Shown: piece after piece, positions 54,815 to 64,000 of the stretch
Layout of the letters: each line of letters opens with the position of its first letter
How positions within the stretch are numbered: the stretch's first letter is position 1
Assembly: GCF_002115825.1 (NCBI RefSeq)
Contig: NZ_JFJZ01000014.1
Span: 1-64,000, forward strand
Source: Thalassospira sp. MCCC 1A01428
Lineage (GTDB): Bacteria; Pseudomonadota; Alphaproteobacteria; Rhodospirillales; Thalassospiraceae
Direction: 5' to 3'
Length of the DNA stretch: 64,000 nt
Translations under genes and position numbers: made by a program
Notes under the pieces: model-generated
Told to the model about the DNA's origin: nothing
Databases searched by the model: none
What the model saw: the letters and a program-made list of their open reading frames with translations, nothing else

Positions 54815-56020
54815 ATGACCGATAAAATCGTTGTAAAAGACCTCTATAAAGTCTTTGGCGACCAGCCGGACCAAGCCATGAAAATGGTGCGCGACGGGAT
54901 CGACAAAGCCGAGATTTTCGAAAAAACCGGCCAGACAGTTGGCGTTTGCGGTGCAAACTTCACGGTTCGCGAGGGTGAAATTTTTGTTGTCATGGGGCTG
55001 TCGGGCTCCGGCAAATCCACCCTCGTCCGATTATTGAACCGGCTGATCGAACCCACAGCAGGCCAGGTTCTGTATGATGGCGTCGACATTGCGGCAATGA
55101 ATGCGCAGGAATTAATGAATTTGCGACGCCGCGATATGTCGATGGTGTTTCAGTCCTTTGCCCTGATGCCACATTTATCGGTTGTAGATAATGCGGCTTT
55201 CGGCCTTGAACTGGCCGGTGTCGAACTTGAAGAACGTCAAAAACGGGCGCTCAACGCCCTTGAACAGGTTGGCTTGCACGCCCAGGCCAGTTCCTATCCC
55301 GACGAACTTTCAGGTGGCATGCAGCAGCGCGTCGGCCTCGCCCGTGCCCTTGCCAATGACCCGTCTGTCATGTTGATGGACGAAGCCTTTTCCGCACTGG
55401 ACCCGCTTATTCGTGCCGAAATGCAGGATGAACTGCTGATTTTGCAGCGCGAACACAAACGCACCATCATTTTCATTTCGCACGACCTTGATGAAGCCAT
55501 GCGCATCGGTGATCGCATTGCGATCATGGAAGGCGGTATTGTGGTGCAGGTCGGCACACCTGAAGAAATTCTCAATAACCCGGCCAACGATTATGTCAAA
55601 TCGTTCTTCCGCGGGGTGGATGTTTCAACCATCCTTTCGGCCAGGGATATTGTTTCAAAACGCGAAACCACCGTGATCGAGCGCGAGGGCGTCGGCCTTA
55701 AAACGGCCCAGCGTCGCCTTGAAACCGAAAACCGCGAATTTGGCTATATCGTTGGTCAAAATATGGAATTCCACGGCGTCATTTCACAAGAAAGCGTTGA
55801 ACGTGCCATCAAAGCCGGGGCTGACAAGCTGTCGGCGGCGTTCCTTGCCAATATCGAAGCCGTTAATGAAGATACCCAGCTTTCCGACCTGATCGGAACC
55901 GTTGCCCATGCCCCGTGCGGGGTGCCCATTGTGACAGACGCCGGAAAATATACCGGTGTGATCCGCAAGGCAAAATTGCTGGCAACGCTCGACCCGGAAG
56001 GAGATTTGACCAATGGCTGA
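54815..56020 (+). CDS. proV: Glycine betaine/proline ABC transporter ATPase (ProV)
   Basis: A 401-aa ATPase with Walker [10 protein letters not shown] at 61-69, signature [15 protein letters not shown], Walker B LLIL-type element [12 protein letters not shown] and H-loop [11 protein letters not shown]. The sequence before Walker A ([20 protein letters not shown]) is typical of ProV/OpuAA. The C-terminal part from about residue 280 contains a CBS pair ([26 protein letters not shown]) that senses ionic strength in OpuA. ATG at 54815 follows an AAGGG site; the proW start overlaps the stop by 8 nt. Confidence 0.95.
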   Translation: MTDKIVVKDLYKVFGDQPDQAMKMVRDGIDKAEIFEKTGQTVGVCGANFTVREGEIFVVMGLSGSGKSTLVRLLNRLIEPTAGQVLYDGVDIAAMNAQELMNLRRRDMSMVFQSFALMPHLSVVDNAAFGLELAGVELEERQKRALNALEQVGLHAQASSYPDELSGGMQQRVGLARALANDPSVMLMDEAFSALDPLIRAEMQDELLILQREHKRTIIFISHDLDEAMRIGDRIAIMEGGIVVQVGTPEEILNNPANDYVKSFFRGVDVSTILSARDIVSKRETTVIEREGVGLKTAQRRLETENREFGYIVGQNMEFHGVISQESVERAIKAGADKLSAAFLANIEAVNEDTQLSDLIGTVAHAPCGVPIVTDAGKYTGVIRKAKLLATLDPEGDLTNG

Positions 56021-57140
56021 TAACAGTAATCCCTGGGCAAGCAGCGGCCAATCTGACGCGGATGCAGCAACCAGCGGTGGCGATGCTGCGGCAAGTGGCG
56101 GCGACGCCGCATCCTCTGCTGCATCCAATCCGTGGGGAACCCCCGATGCCTCTGCTGGCAGCGGCGTTTCCGATACTGCCGGCGACTGGCTGTCAGGCGC
56201 AGCACCGGCCCCTGAACACCATTTCAGCATTATCCACCCGTTTCACGATGCCGCCTTCCCGGTCGATATCTGGGTTAATAATGGCCTTGACTGGATTGTG
56301 AATAACTTTCGCAGTTTCTTTCAGGCCGTGCGCTGGCCGATTGACGCAGTGTTGACCGGGGTTCAAACCGGTTTGCAAGCGACCCCGGCCCTGATCGTGA
56401 TCGTCATTATGGCATTGCTGGCCTGGCAGGTCGCCGGGCGCAAACTGGCGATTGGTACGTTCGTGTCGCTGATCGCAATCGGCCTGATCGGCGCATGGTC
56501 CGAAGCGATGATTACGCTGGCGCTGGTGATTACGTCGGTTTTGTTCTGTGTTGTCCTTGGCCTACCCACCGGTATCTGGCTGGCACGCAATGAAAAAGCA
56601 TCGCGCATAACACGCCCCGTTCTGGATGCCATGCAAACCACCCCGGCATTTGTCTATCTGGTGCCGATTGTGATGTTATTCGGGATTGGCAATGTGCCAG
56701 GCGTTGTCGTGACCATTATTTTCGCCCTGCCCCCGCTGATCCGCCTGACCATCCTTGGCATTCGCCAGGTCCCGGCCGATCTGGTGGAAGCCGCCCGTTC
56801 GTTTGGGGCCAGCCCAAAGCAGCTTTTGTTTCGGGTGCAGTTACCCCTTGCCATGCCGACCATCATGGCCGGTGTTAACCAGACCCTGATGCTGGCGCTT
56901 TCCATGGTTGTGATTGCATCCATGATTGCAGTTGGTGGCCTTGGGCAAATGGTGCTGCGCGGCATTGGCCGCCTTGATATGGGCCTCGCCACCGTGGGCG
57001 GCATCGGCATTGTTTTACTTGCAATTGTATTGGACCGCATGACCCAGGCCCTTGGTCAGGACATGCGCAGCAAGGGCTCCCGTCACTGGTATGAAACCGG
57101 TCCGGTTGGCCTCGTCCGTTCCCTTATGGGCAAGAAATAA
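56013..57140 (+). CDS. proW: Glycine betaine/proline ABC transporter permease (ProW)
   Basis: A 375-aa permease. The first 70 or so residues are a cytoplasmic low-complexity tail rich in Ala, Ser, Gly and Asp, with two SNPW motifs (SNPWASSGQ near position 4 and SNPWGTPDA near 41). Transmembrane helices start at about residue 120. The ATPase-contact loop is [19 protein letters not shown], typical of ProW. Overlap with proV and a 62-nt gap to proX make a proVWX operon. Confidence 0.94.
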   Translation: MADNSNPWASSGQSDADAATSGGDAAASGGDAASSAASNPWGTPDASAGSGVSDTAGDWLSGAAPAPEHHFSIIHPFHDAAFPVDIWVNNGLDWIVNNFRSFFQAVRWPIDAVLTGVQTGLQATPALIVIVIMALLAWQVAGRKLAIGTFVSLIAIGLIGAWSEAMITLALVITSVLFCVVLGLPTGIWLARNEKASRITRPVLDAMQTTPAFVYLVPIVMLFGIGNVPGVVVTIIFALPPLIRLTILGIRQVPADLVEAARSFGASPKQLLFRVQLPLAMPTIMAGVNQTLMLALSMVVIASMIAVGGLGQMVLRGIGRLDMGLATVGGIGIVLLAIVLDRMTQALGQDMRSKGSRHWYETGPVGLVRSLMGKK

Positions 57141-57202
57141 CCGCACAGCGGTTGCAATAAAGGCTGAATCAACGGCCCAAACCACATAACAAGGAGAAGC
57201 CA

Positions 57203-58219
57203 ATGACCATCCTGAAAAAACTCACCGCCGGAGCAGCCATTGCTGTTACCAGCAGCATGTTGCTGGCAGGAACTGCCTTTGCCGACAATATGAAGCCAGG
57301 CGAAGGCGTTGACGTCCAGCCGCTTAAAAGCTCGATCGCGGAAGAAACCTTTCAGACCGAAATCGTGATGAAAGCCCTGGAAGAACTTGGCTATAACGTC
57401 GGGGACATCAAGGAAATTGAATATGCGACCGGTATTGTTGCCATCGCCAATGGCGACGGCACCTTCATGGCCGATTACTGGGACCCGCTACACGCGGATT
57501 TCTATAAAAATGCCGGTGGGTCCGACAAAATCTATCGCGAAGGTGTGTATTCTCCCGGTGCGCTTCAGGGTTACCTGATCGACAAAAAGACCGCAGAAAA
57601 ATACAACATCACCAATATCGAACAGCTCAAAGATCCGAAAATCGCCAAGATTTTCGACATCAATGGCGACGGCAAAGCCGATCTGGCCGGGTGTAATCCG
57701 GGCTGGGGCTGTGAAAAAGTCATCGAACATCATCTTGATGCCTATGGTCTGCGCGATACGGTTACCCACAATCAGGGTTCGTATTCCGCCATCATCGCCG
57801 ACACCATTACCCGTTACAAACAGGGTGAACCGATCCTGTATTACACCTGGACCCCGTACTGGGTTTCGGGCGTGCTTGTCCCGGGTAAGGACACCGTATG
57901 GCTTCAGGTTCCGTTCTCATCGCTTCCGGGTGAAAACAAGGATGCCGACACAGCCCTTCCCGATGGCAGCAACTATGGCTTCCAGGTGAATAACCAGCGG
58001 ATCATTGCCAACAAAAAATGGGCAGATGAGAACCCGGCAGCCGCCAAGCTGTTCGCCATCATGCAGATTTCGTCCAACGACATCAGTGCTGAAAACACCC
58101 TGATGCGCAACGGCGAAAAATCGGCTGAAGACATTGGTCGTCATGCCGATGCGTGGATCAAAGCCAATCAGAGCAAATTTGACGGCTGGCTGAAAGAAGC
58201 CCGCGCTGCGGCCAAATAA
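57203..58219 (+). CDS. proX: Glycine betaine/proline ABC transporter binding protein (ProX)
   Basis: The 338-aa periplasmic protein has a signal peptide ([20 protein letters not shown], cleavage after AFA). Ligand-box elements are [31 protein letters not shown] and [15 protein letters not shown], whose Trp residues form the quaternary-amine cage in the family. AAGGAG lies 7-8 nt upstream of the ATG. It closes the operon before a 19-bp-stem terminator. Confidence 0.94.
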   Translation: MTILKKLTAGAAIAVTSSMLLAGTAFADNMKPGEGVDVQPLKSSIAEETFQTEIVMKALEELGYNVGDIKEIEYATGIVAIANGDGTFMADYWDPLHADFYKNAGGSDKIYREGVYSPGALQGYLIDKKTAEKYNITNIEQLKDPKIAKIFDINGDGKADLAGCNPGWGCEKVIEHHLDAYGLRDTVTHNQGSYSAIIADTITRYKQGEPILYYTWTPYWVSGVLVPGKDTVWLQVPFSSLPGENKDADTALPDGSNYGFQVNNQRIIANKKWADENPAAAKLFAIMQISSNDISAENTLMRNGEKSAEDIGRHADAWIKANQSKFDGWLKEARAAAK

Positions 58220-58260
58220 TTCCGCCGCGTGCGGTCAGAGAAACATCTGATCGCCAACAT

Positions 58261-58304
58261 AAACAAAACAACCCGCAGGTTTGCTCCTGCGGGTTGTTTT
58301 GTTT
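58261..58304. terminator. Strong terminator after proX
   Basis: Perfect 19-bp arms (AAACAAAACAACCCGCAGG and complement) around a 6-nt loop, ending in a T-rich tract. Confidence 0.93.
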
Positions 58305-58635
58305 TTCGCCCTATCAAGAATTCGGCAATGACATGTTCTAATAAACAGGAACAACATAACCAGGTCCGGCCATCCACAAGAAAGAAATACACGCCCTGTG
58401 GCCACACGAAAAAAACATCTGAAATGCATGTGCGCAAGAAGGGCGTGGCCGTTACCGGGCTAACGACAAACCGGCTGACGCACCAGCTACACATACCCGT
58501 ATGGTGCATACATTCCCCATTGGGTAACACTGGTTTCAAGCGTGCAGACCTTTTTTCAGTTGTATTTGTCTTTTCATTTTTGCGCGTAATCCGAAATCAT
58601 TTCGAACTTAAATAACGTTCTTCAGCGCAAATTTT

Positions 58636-58667
58636 AAGGCCCGCAATGTCTGATTGCGGACCTTTTG
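58636..58667. terminator. Hairpin after the chemoreceptor gene
   Basis: CCGCAAT and ATTGCGG form a perfect stem extended by AAGG/CCTT across one mismatch, 30 nt past the chemoreceptor stop. The following T run is weak on the minus strand. Confidence 0.6.
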
Positions 58668-58697
58668 ACGTTGTTTGTGTCATCCCTGAAGGCGACC

Positions 58698-60380
58698 CTA
58701 TTTGCGAATGGATTCCAAAAACAGATTGGCGTTCTTTTGCAAATTATGGGCTTCTTCTTCCAGTTCGGCAGACGAGTTTCTGACATGGCCGGTTGCTTCG
58801 CCCGCCTCGTGAATGGAACTGACCACATCGCCAATATCGTCATTCATATTGGTAATGGCGTGGCCGGTTTGATCAATGGTGCTGGTAATATCATTCGCGG
58901 CGTTTGACTGGTCTTCAACCGCGCGTTCAATGCTAAGCGACACAGCATGAACCTGGCTGATACGTTCGCCAATTTCACCAATGGCCCCGGCGGCATCTTG
59001 CGAAATATTTTGAACCGCCGAAATTTGTTTGGTTATTTCCTCGGTCGCGCGGGCAGTTTGATTAGCAAGCGCCTTTACCTCGTTGGCAACCACGGCAAAG
59101 CCCTTGCCTGCATCCCCTGCCCGTGCGGCCTCAATCGTTGCGTTTAAGGCCAAAAGATTGGTTTGCGCAGCAATATCCTGAATAAGTTCAACCACATCGC
59201 CAATCTTACGTGCTTCGTCAGACAGGTTGGCAACGGTTTGGTCGGTATGGCGGGTTTGCGAAACGGCTTCTTCGATGGCGGCACGTGATTGCACCATTTG
59301 CTGTGAAACCTCGTGCAGGGCACCACGCAACCTATCGGCCGCGGTAGCAACCGATTGCACCCCGTTCGAGGCATCGGCAACGCTTTTTAACACCCGGTCG
59401 GTTTTTTGCCGTGACGTGTCGGTGGCCGAGGCAAGAATGCGGGCATTATCGGACAAACCATTGGCAGAGCTTAAGACTGCTTCAACAATACTGCCAACCG
59501 TTCCGCGAAATGACTTGGCCGTTTCATCCAGACGACGGGCATTTTCAGCCCGATTCCGGGCATCAAGTTCCTTTCTTTCCTCGCGCAGGCGGGCAATACG
59601 CTGACCATTTTCCTTAAATACATTCAGAGCATGGGCCATTTCGCCCATTTCATCATGACGCATCCCCGCAGGAACAACGACATTCAGGTTGCCATCGGCA
59701 ATCTGGGTCATGGCACCGGTCATGGATTTAAGCGGGGATGCAACAATTTTATGGATCAGCAAAAATAGAAACGCCAGGCAGGCTGCCAGCAAAACAATCG
59801 CTATTCCGGTTTGATCAATGGCGTTTGCCGTTGTTTCGGCTTTTAACGAGGCAAAAGACCACGCCATGACTATCGCGCCGACAACATCCTGATTTTTACC
59901 AAATATGGCGGGTTCAGCAATAACCTGTAAATCACCAATCCGGGTTTCCTGCCGGTCAGTTGCCGTAATGGCGGCCAATCCAAGATCGGTCAATTGTGCC
60001 GCCAGGGCAGGATTGGTGCCGGGGGCGGCAAAATTTAAAATCGGTTTACCTTCCGCATCAATTGCCAGCACAGAAGCCAGCGTTTCACGCCCGTCAGATA
60101 TCAACTCCTGAAAAGATGCTTCAATCGCGTCGGCCTTGCGAAACTTTACCGCCCCGCCATTTTGCGAAGCAATAAGCGACGTTACAATGGTATTGCCGTC
60201 CGCCAGCCGCACCTTGGCTGAATCAATTGAAAAGATAATGCCGACATAGATCGTTGCTATAAAGGCGACAACAACTGTTGCGGCAACACCAAAGACCAGT
60301 TTGCTGCGAATGGACCACCCACTGCGGACAAACGGCGGAATGGCTGAACCACCATCTGTTGCGCCATTTTCCATGTTCAT
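58698..60380 (-). CDS. Methyl-accepting chemotaxis protein
   Basis: A 560-aa transmembrane chemoreceptor. It has a first helix ([20 protein letters not shown], about 30-50) and a periplasmic domain of about 135 residues that resembles a single Cache fold ([15 protein letters not shown]). A second helix ([17 protein letters not shown]) and a HAMP region ([20 protein letters not shown]) follow. The signalling domain carries the conserved hairpin [20 protein letters not shown]. It ends without a CheR-docking pentapeptide. It lies about 100 nt after the periplasmic sensor-like gene on the same strand. Start at 60380 is one of two close ATGs. Confidence 0.9.
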   Translation of the reverse strand: MNMENGATDGGSAIPPFVRSGWSIRSKLVFGVAATVVVAFIATIYVGIIFSIDSAKVRLADGNTIVTSLIASQNGGAVKFRKADAIEASFQELISDGRETLASVLAIDAEGKPILNFAAPGTNPALAAQLTDLGLAAITATDRQETRIGDLQVIAEPAIFGKNQDVVGAIVMAWSFASLKAETTANAIDQTGIAIVLLAACLAFLFLLIHKIVASPLKSMTGAMTQIADGNLNVVVPAGMRHDEMGEMAHALNVFKENGQRIARLREERKELDARNRAENARRLDETAKSFRGTVGSIVEAVLSSANGLSDNARILASATDTSRQKTDRVLKSVADASNGVQSVATAADRLRGALHEVSQQMVQSRAAIEEAVSQTRHTDQTVANLSDEARKIGDVVELIQDIAAQTNLLALNATIEAARAGDAGKGFAVVANEVKALANQTARATEEITKQISAVQNISQDAAGAIGEIGERISQVHAVSLSIERAVEDQSNAANDITSTIDQTGHAITNMNDDIGDVVSSIHEAGEATGHVRNSSAELEEEAHNLQKNANLFLESIRK

Positions 60381-60483
60381 TTTCCCACATTCCCTGCCCC
60401 GAAAGGCTTTCATATTTATGGGTTTGCACCCAAATCAATCACCTACGATTTACGGGGCCACAACGGGCCGCAACCGGGTTGCT

Positions 60484-61074
60484 TTATTCCAGCAATTCAA
60501 CATTGATCCCCACGGTAACTGCGCCAATAACAGTGGTACCGTCGCTATCGATCACCGGCAGGCTTAATTGCGACTGATAGGTCTGGGTGGATTCATCCAG
60601 TTCAACGTCGCTCATATGAATGGCGTCTGGTCCGACGGGGAATGTCTTTTGCCATTTGGCCTCGTCACCCTGCCAGTAATCGCTGGTGACATCACTTTGG
60701 CCGACATTCAGGCCTTTGTTATCCATGACAAAAATTTCCGTGATCAAACCTTCGGTTTCGTCGGCTTTTTCACGCAAAAATTTTGACAGGGGGCGGGCCA
60801 GAACCTTGTCGATCAGCGGTTTATCCGTAGCTGATGTTTCGGCACGCCATTCCTTGTCCAGCTTGTCGATATCATCCTGCGACAAACCGGCATTTTCAGC
60901 GTTCTGGGCTTTTACCGCATCAATGACCAGCGGGTCTGATAACCATGCTTTCACATCATCGGCATAGTTGCGCAATTGACCTTCAAATTCGTTGGCATTT
61001 GCCACCGTCATGCCCGAAACAAACGCAATCGGCGCCACCACAAATATGGCCAGCATTTTCATTTTAAATGACAT
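60484..61074 (-). CDS. Stand-alone periplasmic PDC/Cache-like sensor protein
   Basis: A 196-aa protein with a signal peptide (MSFKMKMLAIFVVAPIAFVS start, cleavage near ANA) and no membrane or enzyme domain. The mature part looks like a PDC/Cache sensor: a long N-terminal helix, then ITEIFVMDNKGLNVGQSDVT, SDYWQGDEAKW and a closing LPVIDSDGTTVIGAVTVGIN strand set. AGGAGG lies about 8 nt upstream of the ATG. It is followed on the same strand by a chemoreceptor gene and could present a ligand to it. Family name is by resemblance only. Confidence 0.78.
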   Translation of the reverse strand: MSFKMKMLAIFVVAPIAFVSGMTVANANEFEGQLRNYADDVKAWLSDPLVIDAVKAQNAENAGLSQDDIDKLDKEWRAETSATDKPLIDKVLARPLSKFLREKADETEGLITEIFVMDNKGLNVGQSDVTSDYWQGDEAKWQKTFPVGPDAIHMSDVELDESTQTYQSQLSLPVIDSDGTTVIGAVTVGINVELLE

Positions 61075-61410
61075 ATATCCACCCTCCTAATTGCCGATAA
61101 CATCGGCACCCCCAAAAACAGGCACAAGCAAATGCCTTGACTATTTCAGACGTGGGGACAGGGCGGAAAAATTCAACCAAAGATATTTTCTAAAAGCGGC
61201 CAGTACTTTCCTTGAAAACCACAACAGCAATGCCTAACCGCGCAATTTAATTACACGGAACATTCTGTTCTATTGGGGCGTTTTCAATCATTGCTAAATG
61301 CTCTCCTGACAACTCCTGACGCAGCAAGACTGAATAAAGGGTGAGTTATGAGGCTGTAGTTGTTAGGCTTGCGCCAAAGCCTTGCCACCCGAAAAACGGA
61401 AAACACCCGA
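61075..61410. other. Divergent intergenic region without a gene
   Basis: The 336 nt between the PDC-like gene and the second permease gene contain no supported coding sequence. It presumably holds both divergent promoters; no convincing -35/-10 pair or operator was found by eye. Confidence 0.5.
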
Positions 61411-62283
61411 ATGTTTCCTGACAAGCTGAATATCCCCCTTGGAAAATCGGTAAATGCCCTTGTCGACTGGTTGGTCGTCAATTACGGCGATGCCTTTGAA
61501 GCCTTTGCCGATGCGCTGTTGACCGTACTGGTCTGGCTTGAACATTTGCTGCGTGCAACACCCTGGTGGCTGGTAATTGTCGTCATTGCTGCGATTGCTT
61601 TTCATGCCAGTCGCAGTTGGAAAACCACGCTGGGCCTGTCGCTTGCCATGGTTGCGATTGGCATGTTGGGCCTGTGGGACAAGGCAATGCAAACCCTTGC
61701 CCTCATGATTATTGCCACCGGGCTTTCCGTAATTATCGGTATTCCGGTCGGAATTGGCATGGCGATGTCAAACAAGCTGCGCGCCGTAATGGTGCCCCTG
61801 CTTGATATGATGCAAACCATGCCCAGTTTTGTTTATCTGATTCCGGCCCTGATGCTGTTTGGGCTGGGCAAGGTACCGGCCATTCTGGCAACGGTTATTT
61901 ATGCTGCCCCACCGGTTATCCGCCTGACGGATCTGGGTATTCGGCTGGTTGATAAAGAAGTCCTTGAAGCATCGCGGTCCTTTGGGGCCAGCCGGGCACA
62001 AATTTTGTGGGGCGTGCAATTGCCCCTTGCCCTGCCCAATATCATGGCGGGCATTAACCAGACCACCATGATGTCGATTTCAATGGTGGTGATTGCTTCC
62101 ATGATCGGGGCCCGTGGCCTTGGCGAACAGGTATTAACCGGCATTCAACGCCTTGATGTTGGCCAGGGGGTCGAAGCCGGGATTGCCATTGTTTTGCTGG
62201 CCGTGGTGTTTGACCGCATTGGTCAGTCCTATGGCAAACGATCCCAGCGCACCACCACCACCGGGGCAGGAGACGGGGCATGA
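61411..62283 (+). CDS. ProW-like ABC permease, second system
   Basis: A 290-aa permease of the ProW/OpuAB type. It has a short N-terminus (MFPDKLNIPLGKSVNALVDW), six or so helices, and the contact loop KEVLEASRSFGASRAQILWG. It lacks the long low-complexity tail of the first ProW. The open frame begins at 61360 with a TTG, but the ATG at 61411 matches the family start better; no strong Shine-Dalgarno is visible. It overlaps the ATPase gene by ATGA. Confidence 0.88.
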   Translation: MFPDKLNIPLGKSVNALVDWLVVNYGDAFEAFADALLTVLVWLEHLLRATPWWLVIVVIAAIAFHASRSWKTTLGLSLAMVAIGMLGLWDKAMQTLALMIIATGLSVIIGIPVGIGMAMSNKLRAVMVPLLDMMQTMPSFVYLIPALMLFGLGKVPAILATVIYAAPPVIRLTDLGIRLVDKEVLEASRSFGASRAQILWGVQLPLALPNIMAGINQTTMMSISMVVIASMIGARGLGEQVLTGIQRLDVGQGVEAGIAIVLLAVVFDRIGQSYGKRSQRTTTTGAGDGA

Positions 62284-63308
62284 GCTATATCGAAATAAAA
62301 AACATCTATAAAATTTTCGGTCCCCACCCGCAAAAAGCCCTGACCATGGCCCAAAACGGCGAAAACAAGGACGATATCCTTGCCAAAACCGGCCATACGG
62401 TGGGGCTGCAAAATGTATCGCTGTCGATTGATCAGGGTGAAACATTTGTAGTGATGGGGTTATCGGGGTCGGGGAAATCGACCTTGATCCGCCATCTCAA
62501 CCGCCTGATTGACCCGACGGCTGGGGAGATCCTATTTGGCGGGGAAAACATATTGCAGATGACCACACCCCGGTTAAACGCCTTTCGCCGCGCCAAACTG
62601 GGCATGGTGTTTCAACGTTTTGGCTTGCTGCCACACCGAAGCGTCATCGAGAATGTTGCCTATGGATTGAAAATTCAAAAAACCGACAAAGCCGAACGGC
62701 TAAAATCAGCCCGGACCTGGATCGAACGGGTTGGACTGGCGGGCTATGAAGACAGCTTTCCCGATCAGCTATCAGGCGGCATGCAACAGCGTGTTGGCCT
62801 GGCCCGGGCACTTACGACCAACCCGGAAGTGTTGCTGATGGATGAAGCGTTTTCAGCATTAGACCCGTTAATCAGAAGCGACATGCAAGATGAATTGATG
62901 AAGTTGCAAAGCGAGCTTCACAAAACCATTATCTTTATCACCCATGACCTTGACGAAGCCCTGAAACTGGGCGATCGCATTGCGATTTTAAAGGATGGCG
63001 CACTGATGCAGGTCGGGCGGCCCGAAGAAATTATAATGAACCCGGCCGATGATTATGTCCGCGCCTTTACCCGTGATGTTAACCGCTCACGGGTATTGCG
63101 GGCAAAAACGCTGATGCAGCCAACATCAACCGGCAACGATACGCCCGCCAATACCACCGGCTGGCCGGAAGTGGATGCAAACATGCGCCTTGAAGATATT
63201 TTGCCCATCGCCATCGCCTGCCCCGATGGAATTAGCGTGGTTAACCGCGACCACCAGAAAATCGGTACATTAAGCAAGGACCAGATAATCGCCGCCCTTG
63301 CCGCCTGA
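62280..63308 (+). CDS. ProV-like ABC ATPase, second system
   Basis: A 342-aa ATPase with Walker [10 protein letters not shown] (60-68), signature LSGGMQQR, Walker [13 protein letters not shown] and a ProV-like pre-Walker segment (IFGPHPQKALTMAQNG). The C-terminal tail after about residue 275 is shorter than in the first ProV and seems to retain only one CBS-like unit (LPIAIACPDGISVVNRD). It is paired with the upstream permease. No binding-protein gene follows before a terminator and the rfbC gene. Confidence 0.9.
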   Translation: MSYIEIKNIYKIFGPHPQKALTMAQNGENKDDILAKTGHTVGLQNVSLSIDQGETFVVMGLSGSGKSTLIRHLNRLIDPTAGEILFGGENILQMTTPRLNAFRRAKLGMVFQRFGLLPHRSVIENVAYGLKIQKTDKAERLKSARTWIERVGLAGYEDSFPDQLSGGMQQRVGLARALTTNPEVLLMDEAFSALDPLIRSDMQDELMKLQSELHKTIIFITHDLDEALKLGDRIAILKDGALMQVGRPEEIIMNPADDYVRAFTRDVNRSRVLRAKTLMQPTSTGNDTPANTTGWPEVDANMRLEDILPIAIACPDGISVVNRDHQKIGTLSKDQIIAALAA

Positions 63309-63326
63309 TTTTTAATCCAGACGATA

Positions 63327-63380
63327 TAAACACAAACCGACAGAACCTGCATTATGGGCAGTCTGTCGGTTTTGTGTTTA
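63327..63380. terminator. Bidirectional terminator between the second ATPase gene and rfbC
   Basis: TAAACACAAACCGACAGA pairs with TCTGTCGG-TTTTGTGTTTA with one bulged base, around a 17-nt loop. It lies between convergent genes. Confidence 0.85.
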
Positions 63381-64000
63381 TCAGGACGCCTGCAATGGCT
63401 GATAATCCCAGGCGATGTCGGTCATTGCGCCATCATGCTGGTGCGGCGGGATGGCAACTTCTTCCATCATGAAGCCCCGGCTTTCAGTTTTGTTTTGCCA
63501 GTCGGCAAAAGACGGATGGGTTTCATCCTTATCCGAAATCACCGGCACCATGCGGCCCAACTGCCAGTCAATCGCGAGGTCGGGGTCATTCCAGGCAATA
63601 CCACGATCATGTTCCGGGCTGTAATAATCGCTAACTTTATAAACAACCGTTGTATCGGGAACCAGGGTACGAAAACCATGGGCAAAGCCCGGCGGTACCC
63701 ATAATTGATACCAGTTCTGGTCGGAAAGCTCGATCCGGATATGTTTGCCAAAAGTTGGGCTATCGGGGCGAATATCAACGGCCACATCCAGAATAGCCCC
63801 ATGTGTGACCCGCACCAGTTTGCCCTGCGCATGCGGATTTACCTGAAAATGCAAACCGCGAATGGTGTTAACCGGCGCACTGACCGACTGGTTTTCCTGC
63901 ACCAGGGTGGCATCGCCAATGGCGGCGGCAAATTCGTCTTCGCGAAAGGTTTCGGCAAAAGTGCCGCGCGGGTCACGGTGCTGATTGGGTACAAAAAGCA
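63381..64000 (-). CDS. rfbC: RfbC, dTDP-4-dehydrorhamnose 3,5-epimerase (partial)
   Basis: RfbC is the third enzyme of dTDP-L-rhamnose synthesis. The visible 206 codons run off the right edge, so the start is missing. Family elements are HRDPRGTFAETFREDEFAAA near the edge, the barrel motif NTIRGLHFQVNPHAQGKLVR with the catalytic His, DVAVDIRPDSPTFGKH, and PPGFAHGFRTL. A GTG within the frame at 63902 is not the start, as matching sequence continues upstream. It hints at an rfb/rhamnose cluster beyond the window. Confidence 0.93.
   Translation of the reverse strand, partial: LFVPNQHRDPRGTFAETFREDEFAAAIGDATLVQENQSVSAPVNTIRGLHFQVNPHAQGKLVRVTHGAILDVAVDIRPDSPTFGKHIRIELSDQNWYQLWVPPGFAHGFRTLVPDTTVVYKVSDYYSPEHDRGIAWNDPDLAIDWQLGRMVPVISDKDETHPSFADWQNKTESRGFMMEEVAIPPHQHDGAMTDIAWDYQPLQAS

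Larger units (their letters stand above)
58220..58697. other. Intergenic region without a gene
   Basis: The 478 nt between proX and the chemoreceptor gene hold terminators at 58261-58304 and 58636-58667. A 128-codon plus-strand frame spans the first terminator and has random composition, so it is not taken as a gene. The centre (58310-58630) shows nothing else. Confidence 0.6.

Noticed and set aside
58229-58615. 128-codon plus-strand frame after proX
   Set aside because: It reads straight through the 19-bp-stem terminator and has no recognisable features.
1-64000. Prophage, integron, CRISPR array or toxin-antitoxin module
   Set aside because: No integrase, transposase, phage structural gene, regularly spaced repeat or small paired toxin/antitoxin genes were seen on either strand.

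Overview
The window looks like a chromosomal segment of a marine or aquatic alphaproteobacterium. The GatCAB order, the pyrB / degenerate pyrC / plsY / dprA / topA / rnr run, the DUF983 and DUF423 proteins, the Lys-rich TopA tail and the roughly 55% GC codon use all suggest Rhodospirillales, and from memory Thalassospira or a close relative. No search was run. No rRNA, tRNA, CRISPR array, transposase or phage gene was recognised.

Layout. 1-19 kb is mostly housekeeping: gatB (cut by the left edge), gatA and gatC on the minus strand; ruvX; a VOC-fold protein; an AEC-type permease; the pyrB-pyrC-like-plsY-dprA-topA-rnr series on the plus strand; an Hpt/pseudo-receiver protein; a DUF983 protein; and an S41 lipoprotein protease. 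19-29 kb holds rpmG, a DUF423 membrane protein, a Crp/Fnr regulator, an alpha/beta hydrolase, gamma-glutamyltransferase, an ArsC-like/HAD pair, and an overlapping dusA-mnmC(o)-MFS operon followed by a methyltransferase.

29.9-43.2 kb is one very compact minus-strand operon of eleven genes. It encodes four glycosyltransferases (two of a MurG-like, COG4671-type family and two GT4), a histidine-type phosphatase, a polysaccharide deacetylase-like protein, an unknown two-helix membrane protein, and a complete peptide-type ABC importer with a fused double ATPase. This is the best candidate in the window for an undescribed glycan-making plus uptake system. 43.6-46.6 kb carries a beta-CASP nuclease and moeA.

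46.7-51.5 kb is an iron-uptake region with two near-duplicate FbpA-type binding proteins, one permease and no ATPase gene. A lone AT-rich sulfotransferase gene sits between the two binding-protein genes. 52.8-63.3 kb is an osmoprotectant and sensing region: an orphan betaine-type binding protein, a MarR regulator divergent from a proVWX operon, a chemoreceptor paired with a stand-alone periplasmic sensor-like protein, and a second permease/ATPase pair without a binding protein. The right edge cuts rfbC (dTDP-4-dehydrorhamnose 3,5-epimerase). Convergent genes are separated by strong, often bidirectional hairpin terminators.
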